Positions 9,340-20,570 are shown, numbered from the stretch's first letter. The stretch is 64,000 bases of DNA from Paulinella micropora (GCA_009731375.1 BJOX01000008.1:1097590-1161589); one strand, 5' to 3'. Notes: generated by a model from the letters alone, not told the origin. Translations and numbers: made by a program.

Positions 9340-11339
9340 TCACGAATCAAAGAAATCCAAGAAATCGTTGTTGGCCGGGCCAGGAGATCGTCCGTCGCGC
9401 TCTAGCTCGCCGTAAATAGACGGCGATGGCGGTAGCAGAGGCTGCAGACCGTTTAGAATGGTACCTTCATCAAAGCCCTCGAACAGAAGTTTGTGCCGAC
9501 CACCCGACATGGCATCATCATCGTCATCATCATCGTCATCATCATCATCATCGCGCAAGTAGTCGAACGGCGGAACCGGAGGGTCAGCCAGATCTGCGTG
9601 CAGCGGAGAGACGTCGGCGAAGTAGCTTCCGAACTCATTTTCCTTCTGCTTCGGAGGTGAGAGCATTCCAATCGGAGGCACACGACTTAGCAACATGTCA
9701 TCATCCTCCTCCATTTCCGGAGAGGTATATCCCGTCACGCCTGCCGAACGAGTGTTTGTTTCGGGCTGGTCTGATTCCCATGTAATTGTGTAGGTCGTTC
9801 TGTTGACTGTCGGGCCTCGTTGCTTAGGCCAGAGAACTAGTTGTGTTATCGTATACACGAACAGGCAGGCCTCCAGGAGCTCTGTCAGTTGATTGCCGTT
9901 CAGGCCGTGCAGTTGGTTCGAAAGAAAACGCTCGCCAGAGTTCTTGAACAGGTTATCAAGCCCTATGCCCAGTCCCTCCACCTTATCAGCAGCCGTGGCA
10001 AAGGGTGGGAACGTGATGCTTGTGAGAACCCCGTTTCTCACGATTTGTTGCATGATGAGCGCCAGCTGTTGGTGGCTCTGGTGACGCTCGTGCTGGCCGG
10101 GCAGCGTAGATCGGAAGGTTACAGACTTCGTGGTTGCAGTCACAGAGATAACCCCTGACTGTATACCGTCTCGGTAGGCTTGGTCCCAGCTCGACAGCCT
10201 TCCTGCCAGTTGCAAGACAGGCGCATTTTCTGTTTTGTGACGACTGTGGGCCCGTGCTTGCAGGCACTGGAGCACTCTGTTGGCACAGCCCTCCCAATCC
10301 TGCACCGACAGGAGTTTGTTGAACAGCAGCCACAGCGACACGAGTGAAAAGGGCTCCTTCCGGGCTATCGTGCAGGCGCGCTGGCGGGTAACTTCGGGCG
10401 CTTGTGCCAGGCCCCGCGCGAGGAACGCCGCGCACAGGCCGGCCTGCACATCCAGGGCAGTGATGTCTGGAAGTCCGACGGTCCCGAAAGAATCGAGCGA
10501 GCTGAGCAGGTCCCGTTGCGTATCCGCTGGCAGCCAAGCTTTCTGCGACACTTGTTGCTTCATGTCCCTGACTTTTTGCGCGTCCCACACGAAATCCACA
10601 CCGACGTTTAGCAGGGACAGGACCAAGAGCACGCCTCGTGGCCTTTGCTGCCCGGAACTCTTTGCGACGTAGCCCCGCAGCTTCTCGAGGCTCGTGGCGA
10701 GGGCCCGGTACAGACAATGACCAGGAGCAGGGGCTCCCAGCGCGGAGAATTGTGGGTTTTTGCCTCCTGTTCCGGACGAACGGTGGGCCCCACCGCAATT
10801 GAGAGCAGGGAGATCTTCCTCTTGGACAGCCACAGCCATCCGGCCAAGGCAATAGCGGCATTGAAGCCGGCGGCTGGTTCGTAGTACTTGCTTTCTGAAA
10901 ACAAAAGCTCTATGTCGGCGGTATCACCGCGCTGGTAGTTGCTTGCTGAAAGCACGACCTCTGGCAGGCGCTTTTCGATGAGTTCCTGTGCGTGTGCTCC
11001 CTTGTTGTCAGGGACGTTATATTCGGTTCTGACCCAGTCTGCCAGTGTCATGTATTTCCCACTTTCCAGGTCTTCTACGACTGGCAGCCCGACCTGGAGC
11101 GCGGCAGACTTGCAAAGGTCGTGCAATTCCTGGGGCTCCAGCCTGATCTTGAGCCGCAGGGCAGCCAAGCACCTTGCGCCAAGCGAGACCGCTAGCTCGT
11201 AGGGGTACTCGTTAGCCCACAGCGCCGAACCGCCCGTAGGTTCTAGTCTGCGCTTTTTCTCCTGTACGGCCTCCCCGGGCGCGTGCACCCGCCGCCGCAG
11301 AACGACCGCGTCGTTCGTCGGGAGCGGCGGGACAAGCAT
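9340..11339 (-). pseudogene. Repeat-domain paralogue 1 (unknown family), one frameshift
   Basis: ATG at 11339 (MLVPPLPTNDAVVL). A basic KKRRLEP lies near residue 30, then ALWANEYPYELA, which matches YANEYPYEFA in paralogue 2. The frame changes near 10715: WEPLLLVIV in one frame continues as LYRALATSLEKLRGYV in the next, by alignment with paralogue 2. It then has the shared core EPFSLVSLWLLFNKLLSVQDW and MQQIVRNGVLTSITFPPF. It ends in an acidic region with a run of 13 Asp residues, encoded by a (CAT/CGT)n stretch near 9510-9555, and an FLDFFDS terminus. Function unknown. The homology to its neighbour is clear; the break may be real or a sequencing indel. Confidence 0.6.
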
Positions 11340-12064
11340 GGAGGCTGGCCAAGCGACCGCGCCTTTGTTCGTCGTCGGAAGAAGCGGCAGGCCAGGCGCG
11401 GGGGCTCGGCGCTTCGGTTTCCAAGCCTGCCACTTAACTTTGAGGCTCGATCTATGGGTCAGCAGACCTGCAGGTGGATTTTAGTGACGACCGCAAAGAT
11501 AAAAAGACAAGTCTCTGCTATCTCCAGCAGTAATTTCGGTGACAAAACTTCCCAGGGAGCACTGCTGTCGTAGTAAGAAGCGCGTTTAGACAGCTCAGCA
11601 AGCCCTGCGAGAAAATCTTTGTCTTTCACGGGCCAGGCGGGCGACAACACTAGGCAGGCGGGAAATTCCTCTTGGATGATCTCTTGCATCGATTGCGCAA
11701 TGTCTCGTTGGCTTTGTTTTGGCGGTTTCAGCTGAAAATCGGGACGGTAGCTCAGTCCAAAGAATATGGTTCCATTGATCGGACGTAAATTCGCCCAAGG
11801 CACCTCCGTACCGTTCTTGAAAACCTTCGCCCCTACCTCCTGCCAAGTAGATGTGCCCCGAATAGTTTGCAAAATGTCAGTTTCCTTGCTTGTAGGCGTG
11901 GGGTATTCTTTGATAGCTTTGAGCACTCTGTTGGCGCTGTTTGTCCATTCATTCTGGAACTCAGAAGAACGGCTGATCGTGACCCAAATCGACTGTAGAG
12001 AGAACGGCTGCTGCACGACGAAATTTAAAGCTTGTGCATTGATCTTCTGAACGACCGCGCCGTC
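11340..12064 (-). pseudogene. Extra copy of the C-terminal repeat domain, in frame after a TAA
   Basis: This ~720 bp segment duplicates 12060-12785. It encodes QQPFSLQSIWVTISRS...SPAWPVKDKDFLAGL...LLLEIAETCLFIF, closely like the last domain of paralogue 2. It follows that gene's TAA at 12065-12067 in the same frame and without its own ATG. It is therefore either a dead tandem copy or a domain reachable only by read-through or a splice. The last residues of this copy (CRQAW...PLPTND) match the N-terminus of paralogue 1, so paralogue 1 itself starts in a copy of the repeat edge. Confidence 0.6.
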
Positions 12065-14240
12065 TTAGTTCGTCGGAAGAAGCGGTGGGCTAGGCACGGA
12101 GGCTGACGAAATCAACTTAGGTCTGCGATCGCGACTGCGGCCCGTTTTCGAAGACTGCCACACAACCTCGAGGCTTGGTCTATGGGTCAGCAGACCTTTA
12201 GGGTGAAAGAAGAATTTAGCGGCGACCGCGTAGATAAAAAGACAAGTCTCTGCTATCTCCAGAAGTAAAAGTGGTGACAGAACGGTCGGGGGGCCATTGC
12301 TTTTGTAAGAAGCGCGTTTAGACAGTTCATCAAGCCCTGCGAGAAAATCTTTGTCTTTCACGGGCCAGGCGGGCGACAACACTAGGCAGGCGGGAGCTTC
12401 CTTTTGGATGATCTCTTGGATCGAGTGCGCAATGTCTCGTTGGCTTTGTTTTGGTGTTTTCTTCTGAAAATCGGGACTGTAGGTCAGTCCAAAGAATATG
12501 GCTGGCTTAGATCTTATGCGTAAATACCCCCAGGGCACCCCCTTTCTTACTAAGAAAATCTTCGTCCCTACCTCGTGCCAAGTAGATGAATTCCGAATAA
12601 TTTTCAAGATGTTAGTTTCCTGTGCCGTAAGCGCGGTGTGTCCTTTTATAGTCTCGAGCACGTGGTTAGCGCTGTGTTTCCCTGCACTCTGGAGTTCACG
12701 AGGACGGCGGAGCAAGGCCCACAGCGACTGTAGAGAAAACGGCTGGTTCCTGACGAAATCTAAAGCTTGTGCATTGATCGTCTGAATGACCGACGCCGGA
12801 GCAGACGCCGCTTTAGGCCTTGGGAGCTTGGTCCATTGTATCGTGTAACGGGGCTCATGACTGCCTAGCAGCCTCTGTGCCAGGCACAGCTTTACCACGG
12901 AATAGATGAACAGACAATCTTCCAAGACCTCCTGGATTGCGGCGCCTGAGAGCTCATGCATTTCGCCCGGGGCAGGGCCGCGGCCGGGCCCTTCGAACAG
13001 GTTATCGAGCCCCGTGCTTTTTGTGCCGACCGATTCGAAAGGAGGAAACACGGGGCTGTCCAGCCTCGCTCCTCGTACGATCTGCTGCATCATGCCCTTG
13101 ATCTTTTCTTTGCTCTTGTTCAACTTGGCAGCTTCTTGGGCCGGGAAGAATGTAATTTGTAGCAAGCCGCTGTCGTCGCACTCACAGAACACAAGCCTTT
13201 CTTTGCAAACGTGGGTATAAAGCTCTTCCCAACTCGAGAATTGCTGGTCGCCCATCCACGATTCCACGCCACCGTCCTGTAGGCACCGGAGCACTTTGTC
13301 AGCGCAGGACATCCAGTCCGGCACTGACAAGAGCTTGTTGAACAGCAGCCACAGCGACACGACCGAGAAGGGCTCCCGCTGCGCTATCGACATTGCGTGC
13401 TGCTCGGTGAGTCTGGGCACTTGGGGCTGGCTCCGCCGAAGAAACCACGCGCACAGCCCCGCTTGTATGTCGTTAGCAGCAGCAATTCGCACGGTGGCGC
13501 CATCTCGCAACGAACGCAATAATTGCCCGAGCGTTCTTCGCAGCGTGTTTCTAGTGTCGGTGGGCAACTTGCCCTTGTGCACCCTTGAGAATAATAACAA
13601 GACGTCCTTGGAGTTCCACTCCACTTCGGTAAAGTGGCCTAGCAGAGACATGAGCAGTAACAGGTTGTACCGCTCCTCTGTTACGCCGGCCTGGTTGTTG
13701 GCTTCTACATAACTCCCAAGGCTTTCTGTGCTTCTGCCGAGGGCTTGGTACAGGTAGACAACCACGAGCAGGGATTCGTTCAGCAGCGACCAGCCGGTTT
13801 CACTCTCGCGTGCGGAAGGCAGCACCGCTTCTGACGAGAACAGAGCTATATGATTTGCGATCCAGAGCCAGCCGGCCACGGCCATAGCATGCCTAAAGCC
13901 TTCGTTCTCTGCAGCCTTCTGCTTAGCAAACTGGCCCACTCAGCACGACTTCAGGCAACTTGGTTTCGATCAGCTCAGTTAGGTTTCCGTGCCTGTAGCA
14001 TCTTTCCGGTTGGTAAATCTTTTGGACCCACTCAACGAATTTCGTGTAGTGGTTAGAGCTACTTATGACCGGCAAGCCAACCTGCAGCGCGGCGTCAACG
14101 CACATGTCCTGTAAATTCCCGGGCTGCAGCTCGACCTTGAGCCGGGCCGATCGCGTAACTTTTTCGTCGTCCAGGCACGCCGCAAATTCGTACGGGTATT
14201 CGTTGGCATACAGCGTTCCCTTGCCAACTGGCTTCAACAT
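12065..14240 (-). pseudogene. Repeat-domain paralogue 2 (unknown family), one frameshift
   Basis: ATG at 14240 (MLKPVGKGTLYANEYPYEF). The frame breaks near 13940: LPEVVLSGPVC runs into a stop, while GQFAKQKAAENEGF continues in the next frame, by comparison with paralogue 1. Then come GFRHAMAVAGWLWIANH and two successive ~190-residue repeats. Repeat one starts EPFSVVSLWLLFNKLLSVPDW and ends LEDCLFIYSVVKL...RYTIQW. Repeat two starts QPFSLQSLWALLRRPREL and ends LLEIAETCLFIYAV...LEVVWQ. The shared frame is PFSxxSLWxL, an SxWxE box, a QxIxx box and an ExCLFIYxV box. No enzyme motif seen. Family unknown. Confidence 0.6.
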
Positions 14241-14495
14241 AACTTGTTTTTTTCCTCCTCCCTCCCTCTCGTGTTTTAAAGAATATATTATTTTCTGGAG
14301 GACAATTAACAAAAACAGCGGGGAAGCGTAGGGAAGGGGAGGGGGGAGGGGGGAGGGGGGGGAGAAAGGGGAGCGTGCGCGGGGGAAAAAGACAAGTGTC
14401 TTGAGCGCTCCGTTCACTTTCCCCTTTTTTTGCTAGATTTTCACCGGGGCCAGTGTTGGGAGAATAGTTATTAACCTCCAAACCCCAGCGGTCTT
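14241..14495. other. Divergent intergenic region
   Basis: It separates the leftward paralogue 2 from the rightward kinase-like gene. It contains a G-rich tract (about 14336-14375, GGGGAGGGGGGAGG units) and AT-rich DNA near 14275-14300. The promoters of both genes are probably here, but no element can be assigned. Confidence 0.35.
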
Positions 14496-15952
14496 ATGCA
14501 GGATGTCCCCCCTCCGAAAAGACAGAAGGTTCTGAACGGGCACAGCGTGTTCAAACTGGGCTTGCACCTCGGGCTTGACCTCATTCCGAAACTAGCAAAG
14601 AAGCGGCCAGAGCTTTATACTGATTACCCGTTCTTAGAAGCTTTAGACCGTATCTTGACCAGAGAACGGGCAGAAGAGAGGGCCCCCGCGCTCGAGGGCG
14701 AGATAATCCAAGTCGACCCATTTGCTCACGTTGAGCCGGATGCCGGCCTCGTTGAATTCCATGGCCGGGCTTTTCCTGACGGGATCCAGTTCCGCTCGTG
14801 TTCATTCAAAGATTTAAACGACCTCAGGCACAAGCGGGGGGAAGTGGAGTATGAATACCTGAAAGGCCAAACCGCGCGGGGCGTAGAGTTCTTGGAAAAT
14901 ACAATTGTACACAAGATTGTATACAAGGGCAAGACAATCGTGTTAAAGCTTTCGAAAGAGTCGGACTTCGGGTCGGCCATGTCCGAGGCGGGCATTCAGA
15001 GCTTTCTGCTCACAAAATTGCCAAATTACGTACCGGAAGTGCTGTCCCTCTTTGTCCTAGCGTTTCCGAACTTCAATAACAGGCACGTCCTAGTAACGTG
15101 CGCGGCCTGGGCGGGGCACAGCTTTTATTCGCCCGTGCCTAAATTTGGCGCAGGAATGCCTGGTGTATTGATGCAAGGGCTTGGCATCCTGCTAGACATG
15201 CTGGCAACCAACGGTATCATGGTGTGGGACATGGCTGTGCAAAATATGCTCTGGTCCAATGATGACAAAATCCATTTTATCGACTTTGAGCCATCGCACG
15301 CAGCACTTTTTGTTGAACAGAAGGCGCCCTGCGGGAGGGCCCGGCGGTTGCACGCGGAGCTCAAAGATAAAGCCATCGAGGTTTCTGACGTCATCGCGTT
15401 CTCCAACGCAGTCAGTTGTTGGGCTGCGTTGCAAGGCTCGATGCTGCCACGTTATTTGCCAAAGGATTTCCCAGCAGAAGAAATCAAAGGCATGGCAATA
15501 AAGCTTCTCGAACCAATGCTCAAGTCAAAAGGAGAGAGTTATTTGGCTTTGTGCGGTGTCTGCGCCATCTGGTGGATGGATCTCTCCAATACGCACCCGG
15601 ATACCCACCCTTTTTACACGACGTTTAATTACATGTTGCGCAGAGAACCGTCTTATTACTGGCCTGCAGATTGTAAACTCAGACACTTGTTTAGCGAACG
15701 CGGGGTTGTCGACGCAAAAGAATCCTACCTCTGCAAAACAGGATTTCTTGTCCGACAGTCATCACGGGCGGGCCCGGGAGATCCTAAGCTTCGGTTAAGT
15801 GACAATCAATTCAAGCATCCGTTCAATGACGTGCTCTTAGTACAACAAAAAATACCACGGCAGGACCCGTGGAATTATTTGCGTGAAATGTGCTACGAGT
15901 TCTTGCAGTTGCTCGTCTACGCCATGACAAGTAAGCAGGGCAAGCAGCTCTG
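14496..15952 (+). CDS. Divergent protein-kinase-like protein, 3' end in gap
   Basis: ATG at 14496 (MQDVPPPKRQKVLNGH, again a basic nuclear-type motif near the N-terminus). A kinase-like core is visible. KTIVLKLSKESDFG holds a candidate ATP-lysine. GIMVWDMAVQNMLWSNDDKI resembles the catalytic loop D-x4-N. KIHFIDFEPS takes the place of DFG, with DFE. The order and spacing fit aminoglycoside-kinase or Bud32-type folds better than classic Ser/Thr kinases. The C-terminal half (CGVCAIWWMDLSNTHPD, FYTTFNYMLRREPSYYW) has no known family. The ORF enters the N gap at 15953-16174. The gene is unbroken up to there. A paralogue follows at 16297. Kinase activity is inferred. Confidence 0.55.
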
Positions 15953-16296
15953 NNNNNNNNNNNNNNNNNNNNNNNNNNNNNNNNNNNNNNNNNNNNNNNN
16001 NNNNNNNNNNNNNNNNNNNNNNNNNNNNNNNNNNNNNNNNNNNNNNNNNNNNNNNNNNNNNNNNNNNNNNNNNNNNNNNNNNNNNNNNNNNNNNNNNNNN
16101 NNNNNNNNNNNNNNNNNNNNNNNNNNNNNNNNNNNNNNNNNNNNNNNNNNNNNNNNNNNNNNNNNNNNNNNNNNCCCCCCCCCCCCCCCCCCTCCCCGCC
16201 CAAAAAAGAAGGAGTTGGGGTGGGCCGTGAATAGTACCGAAGACACAAAGAATTAAGAAAACAGTCCCCGCTCCCCCCGTTCCACCGGTCAGTAGT

Positions 16297-17636
16297 ATGC
16301 AGTCACAGGGGTCGGCATACGACACGGCAATGGAGGATCTGGAACAGAACCAGGGACGCCGAAGGGCGCCTAGGGTTGAAACTGCTGGAAACCCTCTTGG
16401 CGGCTCTGCTTGCCGAGCCTGGTGGCGACAACCACCAGAAATTCGAGCCACCAATTCTCGACAAAATTATGGAACACCAGGATTCTTCCCAAAAGCAAGC
16501 CTTGAAAATCCTGACACAGCCAAGCCTCGTTATGGACCGCCTGGCAATTACACAAGAAGGATGGCTGCGGAACTCAGACCCTGGCTTGTTTGTCGTAAAG
16601 AACGATCGTTATTTCCCCGACGGCTTGGAGGTGCCGGTGTGTTTGGAAAGAAATTTCTTTCGATTCGTCAAGGTCCGGGATTACATCGAATTATTGGACA
16701 TGACCGACATGATCCAGAGACCCGAATCATCTGATATGACCAGGCTGTGGTTGATCAGGGGAGAATCGGTCGTTGTAAATAAAAGCACAGACTTTCTCGC
16801 GGGACGAAAGAACTGGAAAGAAATAGCTCTGCAGCTATACATGCACTCAGTTTTGCCCGACTTTGTAGCGCCGGTGGTCGGCGTGTTTGCGGTAGTAGAC
16901 CGCCTTCTCGTACCCACGCGAGAATACTTGTATTATTGTTGCCAAGAGGCGGCCTATAGGGGCTTGCAAGCACAAGCCGACATCGACCCCGAGACGCTTC
17001 CGGCGCTGGCGGAGGGAATCCAGATCTTGCTACAAAGCCTGGCTGAAAAACAGATTTTATATTGGGGCCTGTGTCAGCACAGATGTTATTGGGGCATAGA
17101 GGACAAAATCCGCTTTCGTGAATTTCGAACTAGCAGCATGGCTTTCTTGGTGACGACTAAGACACGCCCGTTAGAACGACAAGATTCCGAGCTGTTGCAC
17201 TTTGTTCGACAAAAAAACGCCAAACTGAAAGTGGAAGACATTACCATGCTCTCTAACGCTGCGAGCCTTTGCGCCGCGCTGCCCCCCAAAATGGTTACGG
17301 GGCCTACGCTCACAACAGCCGTTGCAAAACGCCTTGCTGCAGTCGAGCTGGCCTGCAAGGGTCACGTGCGCGCTGTGGTGGGCGGACGCGGGGACGGAGC
17401 AACGAGCGGGGCCCCTGTTCTACGCGCTAAATTACTTGTTTGACTTAAAGATAGGATGGGAACAGAGCCGTACGCCACTACACAAAGTTAGCTGGCTTGA
17501 CGAAAAAAAGCAAGCTACGTCAATTGTGAAGACTACCTACATCGGTTCTGTCCTTGACAAAGCAGGTTTGGGGCTGTACGAAAACGGCATGTACCGCACA
17601 ATAAAACTGTTAATGAAGCACGCGAGCGGTTGTTGA
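16297..17636 (+). pseudogene. Degenerate paralogue of the kinase-like gene (pseudokinase), frameshifted
   Basis: The main frame runs from about 16376 (LLETLLAALLAEPGG) to 17443. It continues in another frame as CALWWADAGTEQRAGPLFYA to the stop at 17636. It aligns with the preceding gene, for example LAEKQILYWGLCQHRCYWG against LATNGIMVWDMAVQNMLW, and IRFREFRTS against IHFIDFEPS. In this copy the catalytic Asp, the loop Asn and the DFE Asp are all lost, so it cannot be an active kinase. No ATG begins the main frame. The nearest upstream ATG (16297) is in another frame, and an in-frame Met occurs at about 16469. Confidence 0.55.
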
Positions 17637-17801
17637 GGTACGCCAAAGAGCAAACGGACCCGAGGTCCGTCTTGCGCACCTGTTGTTTTGAGGTCCTGTA
17701 ACTGATCATTGCGCGCTTTGAGCAGACAAACCCCTTACAGACAACCCCCTTGGTAGGGATCCTCCATTAGATCCCGAAGAAGAAAAAAGAAGTAAGCATT
17801 C

Positions 17802-17807
17802 AATAAA
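17802..17807 (+). promoter_or_regulatory. Poly(A) signal AATAAA, plus strand
   Basis: It follows the kinase-paralogue gene, about 165 bp after its stop. It faces a minus-strand AATAAA at 17875-17880, marking a convergent gene pair. Confidence 0.55.
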
Positions 17808-17874
17808 AACAACAAAGGAACAGGGCAAAGAAAGAGAAGGGTGTCCGATTACTGCAAAGGAAATACGGTAGGTT

Positions 17875-17880
17875 TTTATT
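17875..17880 (-). promoter_or_regulatory. Poly(A) signal AATAAA, minus strand
   Basis: TTTATT on the plus strand, about 180 bp beyond the stop (18058) of the leftward MYND gene 3' part. Confidence 0.5.
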
Positions 17881-18057
17881 AAATAGCAACATTCCTTAAT
17901 ATCGCTCTTCGGCCACGGCGATAGCCCCATTTAAATCCTTGGTTGCCAATTTCCTTTTTCTCTGGCACTCTCTTTTTTGGGCTCTGGTTTAAGCAGACGG
18001 GTTGGCAGCAGGTCCTTTTCTTTTTTTACCGTCCTCTGGACTCTCTCCTTTGCCTTT

Positions 18058-19108
18058 CTAGAAGCCCGCCAGCGCCCCGTGCACCTGCGGGATCCCGCCC
18101 GCAAACAGCACTTGCAGCTGCGCGGACTCCAGTTCCTCCAGCGCTGTTTGCATGTGCAGCCGCCACTGGGGCGCGCGCGGGTCCTGCGCGAACAGCTGCA
18201 CCCAATCCAGGTACTCGTCCGCACTGCGCGCCATAATGGCGTGGAAACCGGCCGCGAATTCACAGAAGGCAGTTCCCAGCGAAACGCAGAGGGCGGGTAG
18301 CACCGCGCCGAGGGTGGTCAGGGACGCGGACTGCACCTCTTCGCAGGCCGCCGGCAGCAAACGCCGCAACGACAGGTTGCCGTGCAGGGAGGCTAGGAGC
18401 CAGCGCTCGCTTTCGTCCTGCCTGGACATGTAGTGGCCCGGCAGGGCGCGGCGCCGCACCTCGAGCGTCTCGGCGTACGCGTGCAGGTTGCAGTTGGCGT
18501 CGTCGTGCCACTGGTCGCACTCTGCTCGTACGAAGGTCTCTTGCAGCCAGCCCTCGAGCCAGGGCCCCAGGCCCACGCCGCCCAAGAGCGCGCCCACCGC
18601 GTGTGAAAAGCTCAGAGAGCCGCCGCTCTCCCACAGCCCTGCGAGTCATGACGCAGGCCGTGGCCACCAGCAGCACCAGCAGCACTGACAGCAGCGGGTC
18701 CTCGTCATGGCGCCACGGCCCGCCGCTGTTGCGAGCACCATTACGTGCCAGGCGCGCGCGTTCGCTGGGCGGCAGCGCGGCGCCGACCGCCTGCCAGTGC
18801 AGGCAGTGGCGCAAGAGCAGGCACAGCAGCACCTGCAGCCTCAAACGCCGGCGGCGCGTGGGCGGGCCGTAGCACACGAGCGCCTTGCCAAACGCCCTGT
18901 CCAGATCGGCGTCCCGCTGCTGCAGCGTCGCGATCAGCGCCAGCAAAAAGGTCGCGCCGCGCCCCGTGCTTAGTTCCGCCAGCAGCTGCAGAATCGCACC
19001 CGCGAGCACGGGGCCGGGCTGGTGGCGTTGGAACTGTGCACAGGCCTGGTCCAGCCCGGCCCGCGCGCCGTCGTCCAACGTCGCGGTAGCTGCCGCGAAG
19101 GCCCCGGG
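18058..19108 (-). pseudogene. MYND zinc-finger protein gene, 3' part, cut by the PLV
   Basis: It begins at the CCCGGG beside the TIR. It reads AFAAATATLDDGARAGLDQA...PVLAGAILQLLAELSTGRGA...LLLRHCLHWQAV, then changes frame near 18640 into LSFSHAVGALLGGVGLGPWL and ends FAGGIPQVHGALAGF with a stop at 18058. It has no start of its own. Its first codons continue exactly in frame from the 5' part ending at 4835-4840 when one CCCGGG is kept. This part is Leu/Ala-rich and probably an alpha-helical repeat. No named domain is recognised. One internal frameshift is present. Confidence 0.7.
19103..19108. repeat. Target-site duplication CCCGGG, copy B
   Basis: The six bases just outside the PLV terminus at 19109, identical to 4835-4840 at the other terminus. 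Confidence 0.8.
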
Positions 19109-19255
19109 AGTAGATGATACACAAAATCTCGTCGTGAATTTTTGCAAAATCCACGACTTCGTTTTGTGTGTTGCACCCTCTCCTGTTGATAGTAGATACA
19201 AAGAAACAAAAACAACCAAATAGCCTTATATAGCACACTACAAGAAAAAAAGTAT
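19109..19255 (+). repeat. PLV terminal inverted repeat, copy B
   Basis: Inverted match of 4684-4834. It starts AGTAGATGATACAC at the tip and runs through GTTGATAGTAGATAC, with homology fading after AGCACACTACAAG. Confidence 0.9.
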
Positions 19256-19438
19256 GTATCATTAAATTGACCTTTTTCGTCTTACTCTTCCAACTTCAAC
19301 TCAACCACCTACCACACACAAGTATGGTATGAGTAAATCTCTTTGAAATGAAGAGGGCTTTCGCCCAATTTTTTTAAAATTGAAAACACACTAGTTTATA
19401 CTCCTATGTGCTAAAGGAGTAAGTGGTTATAACCACTT

Positions 19439-19912
19439 TTATTCAATTCTTTGTCTTTTATATTTCTCATATTCTTCAATTACATTATATGTTGTTTTTC
19501 CTCCTTCAATCATTTTTCTTCCTCTAATCTCATTATCAACTCCCATTGGTTGATTTTCGGCACTTAGCAAATTCTCAAATAATCGTAATTGTTTTTTCTT
19601 GTTCAGTTCTTTTCTCTTTTCTTCTCTCTTTACCAAATCTATTTTTTCCTTTCTTTCTTTTTCTCCTTTTCGCATTTCAAGCATTTCGTTAATAGCATTT
19701 CCTTTATTTTCGCACTCTCTTTTTTGCTTTTCCAATTCAATCCTTTCTTTCTCATTCTCGTCAAGTTTGCTTTGTATTATTTCATTTCTTGTTTCGTTTT
19801 TCAATTTTTGTTTTCTTAACTGAGAGTAATGTGTATCTTCTAATTTTTCTAACCACTTATTGTGGTATTCTCTTTCAGTATATTCTCCATCACTGCTATC
19901 GTCATCACTCAT
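19439..19912 (-). CDS. Coiled-coil PLV protein
   Basis: ATG at 19912 (MSDDDSSDGEYTEREYH). Most of the protein is a Lys/Glu-rich heptad-like helix (KLDENEKERIELEKQKRECE) with a predicted long coiled coil. The end TTYNVIEEYEKYKRQRIE is charged. No family recognised. It is the first gene inside the TIR and runs toward the terminus. Function unknown. Confidence 0.55.
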   Translation of the reverse strand: MSDDDSSDGEYTEREYHNKWLEKLEDTHYSQLRKQKLKNETRNEIIQSKLDENEKERIELEKQKRECENKGNAINEMLEMRKGEKERKEKIDLVKREEKRKELNKKKQLRLFENLLSAENQPMGVDNEIRGRKMIEGGKTTYNVIEEYEKYKRQRIE

Positions 19913-19924
19913 TCTTGTTCGCAC

Positions 19925-20570
19925 TTTGACTGATTAAGACTATTCTGAAAAATGAAAAGTTGGACACTTTCCAGTTTGTCAAAATCTGGCAAGAGGGTAA
20001 ATTGACCTGAGCCTATAGGTGGCTGGTGTAAAAAAATTTTCGCTTTTCCTTTTTTAAGGCATTTCAAACGAACAGCCGAAATCCAGAAATTCACACAATT
20101 GAGTTAAATGTTTTTCCTCGTGCTTTTTCGTTCTGCGACTTTTTTTTCAGAATTCCCAAAGTGGCTAAGACAAGAAGTCCAAACCCTTGTCTGTTATGTA
20201 GGTATGGCCGACAACGAACCGCGGGAGGAGCCAGAGGAGGCTGAAGGCAAGGTTCCAGAACAGAAGCAATCCGAAGATCCTGAAGTAAGGGTANNNNNNN
20301 NNNATTGTGGGATAATATCGGCTCAGTCGCGGATTATTATGGTCTCACCGTAAAGACGGCTTACAGGGTTGTGTTTAATTAAAGGCGTTCTACCACCGCC
20401 ACTATTATACTGGCTTCTTTGTCCCGATTAATCAGGTTTTTCCATGGGGACCAAGCATTCGTTTTAAACTGGGCAAAGAAGTTAGTCTAATAGTATTTTT
20501 TTATTTTCATTAAAGGTCAAGTATTACTTTAGCCTTTCGTTCTCTCTTACTTGTTCTGATGTTTTCTGGT
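19925..20570. other. Spacer with a short unidentified ORF and a gap
   Basis: Between the coiled-coil gene and the integrase lies DNA with a 10-N gap (20294-20303). A short rightward ORF from about 20204 (MADNEPREEPEEAEGKVPEQ) is less AT-rich than its surroundings and ends in the gap. It may be a small acidic protein or foreign DNA scaffolded in. Nothing else is recognisable. Confidence 0.3.

Noticed and set aside
4835-19108. GC-rich block as a transposon bounded by the inverted repeats
   Set aside because: The inverted repeats extend into the AT-rich DNA and their tips point to the GC-rich side. They are the ends of the AT-rich PLV, and the duplicated hexamer lies on the GC-rich side.
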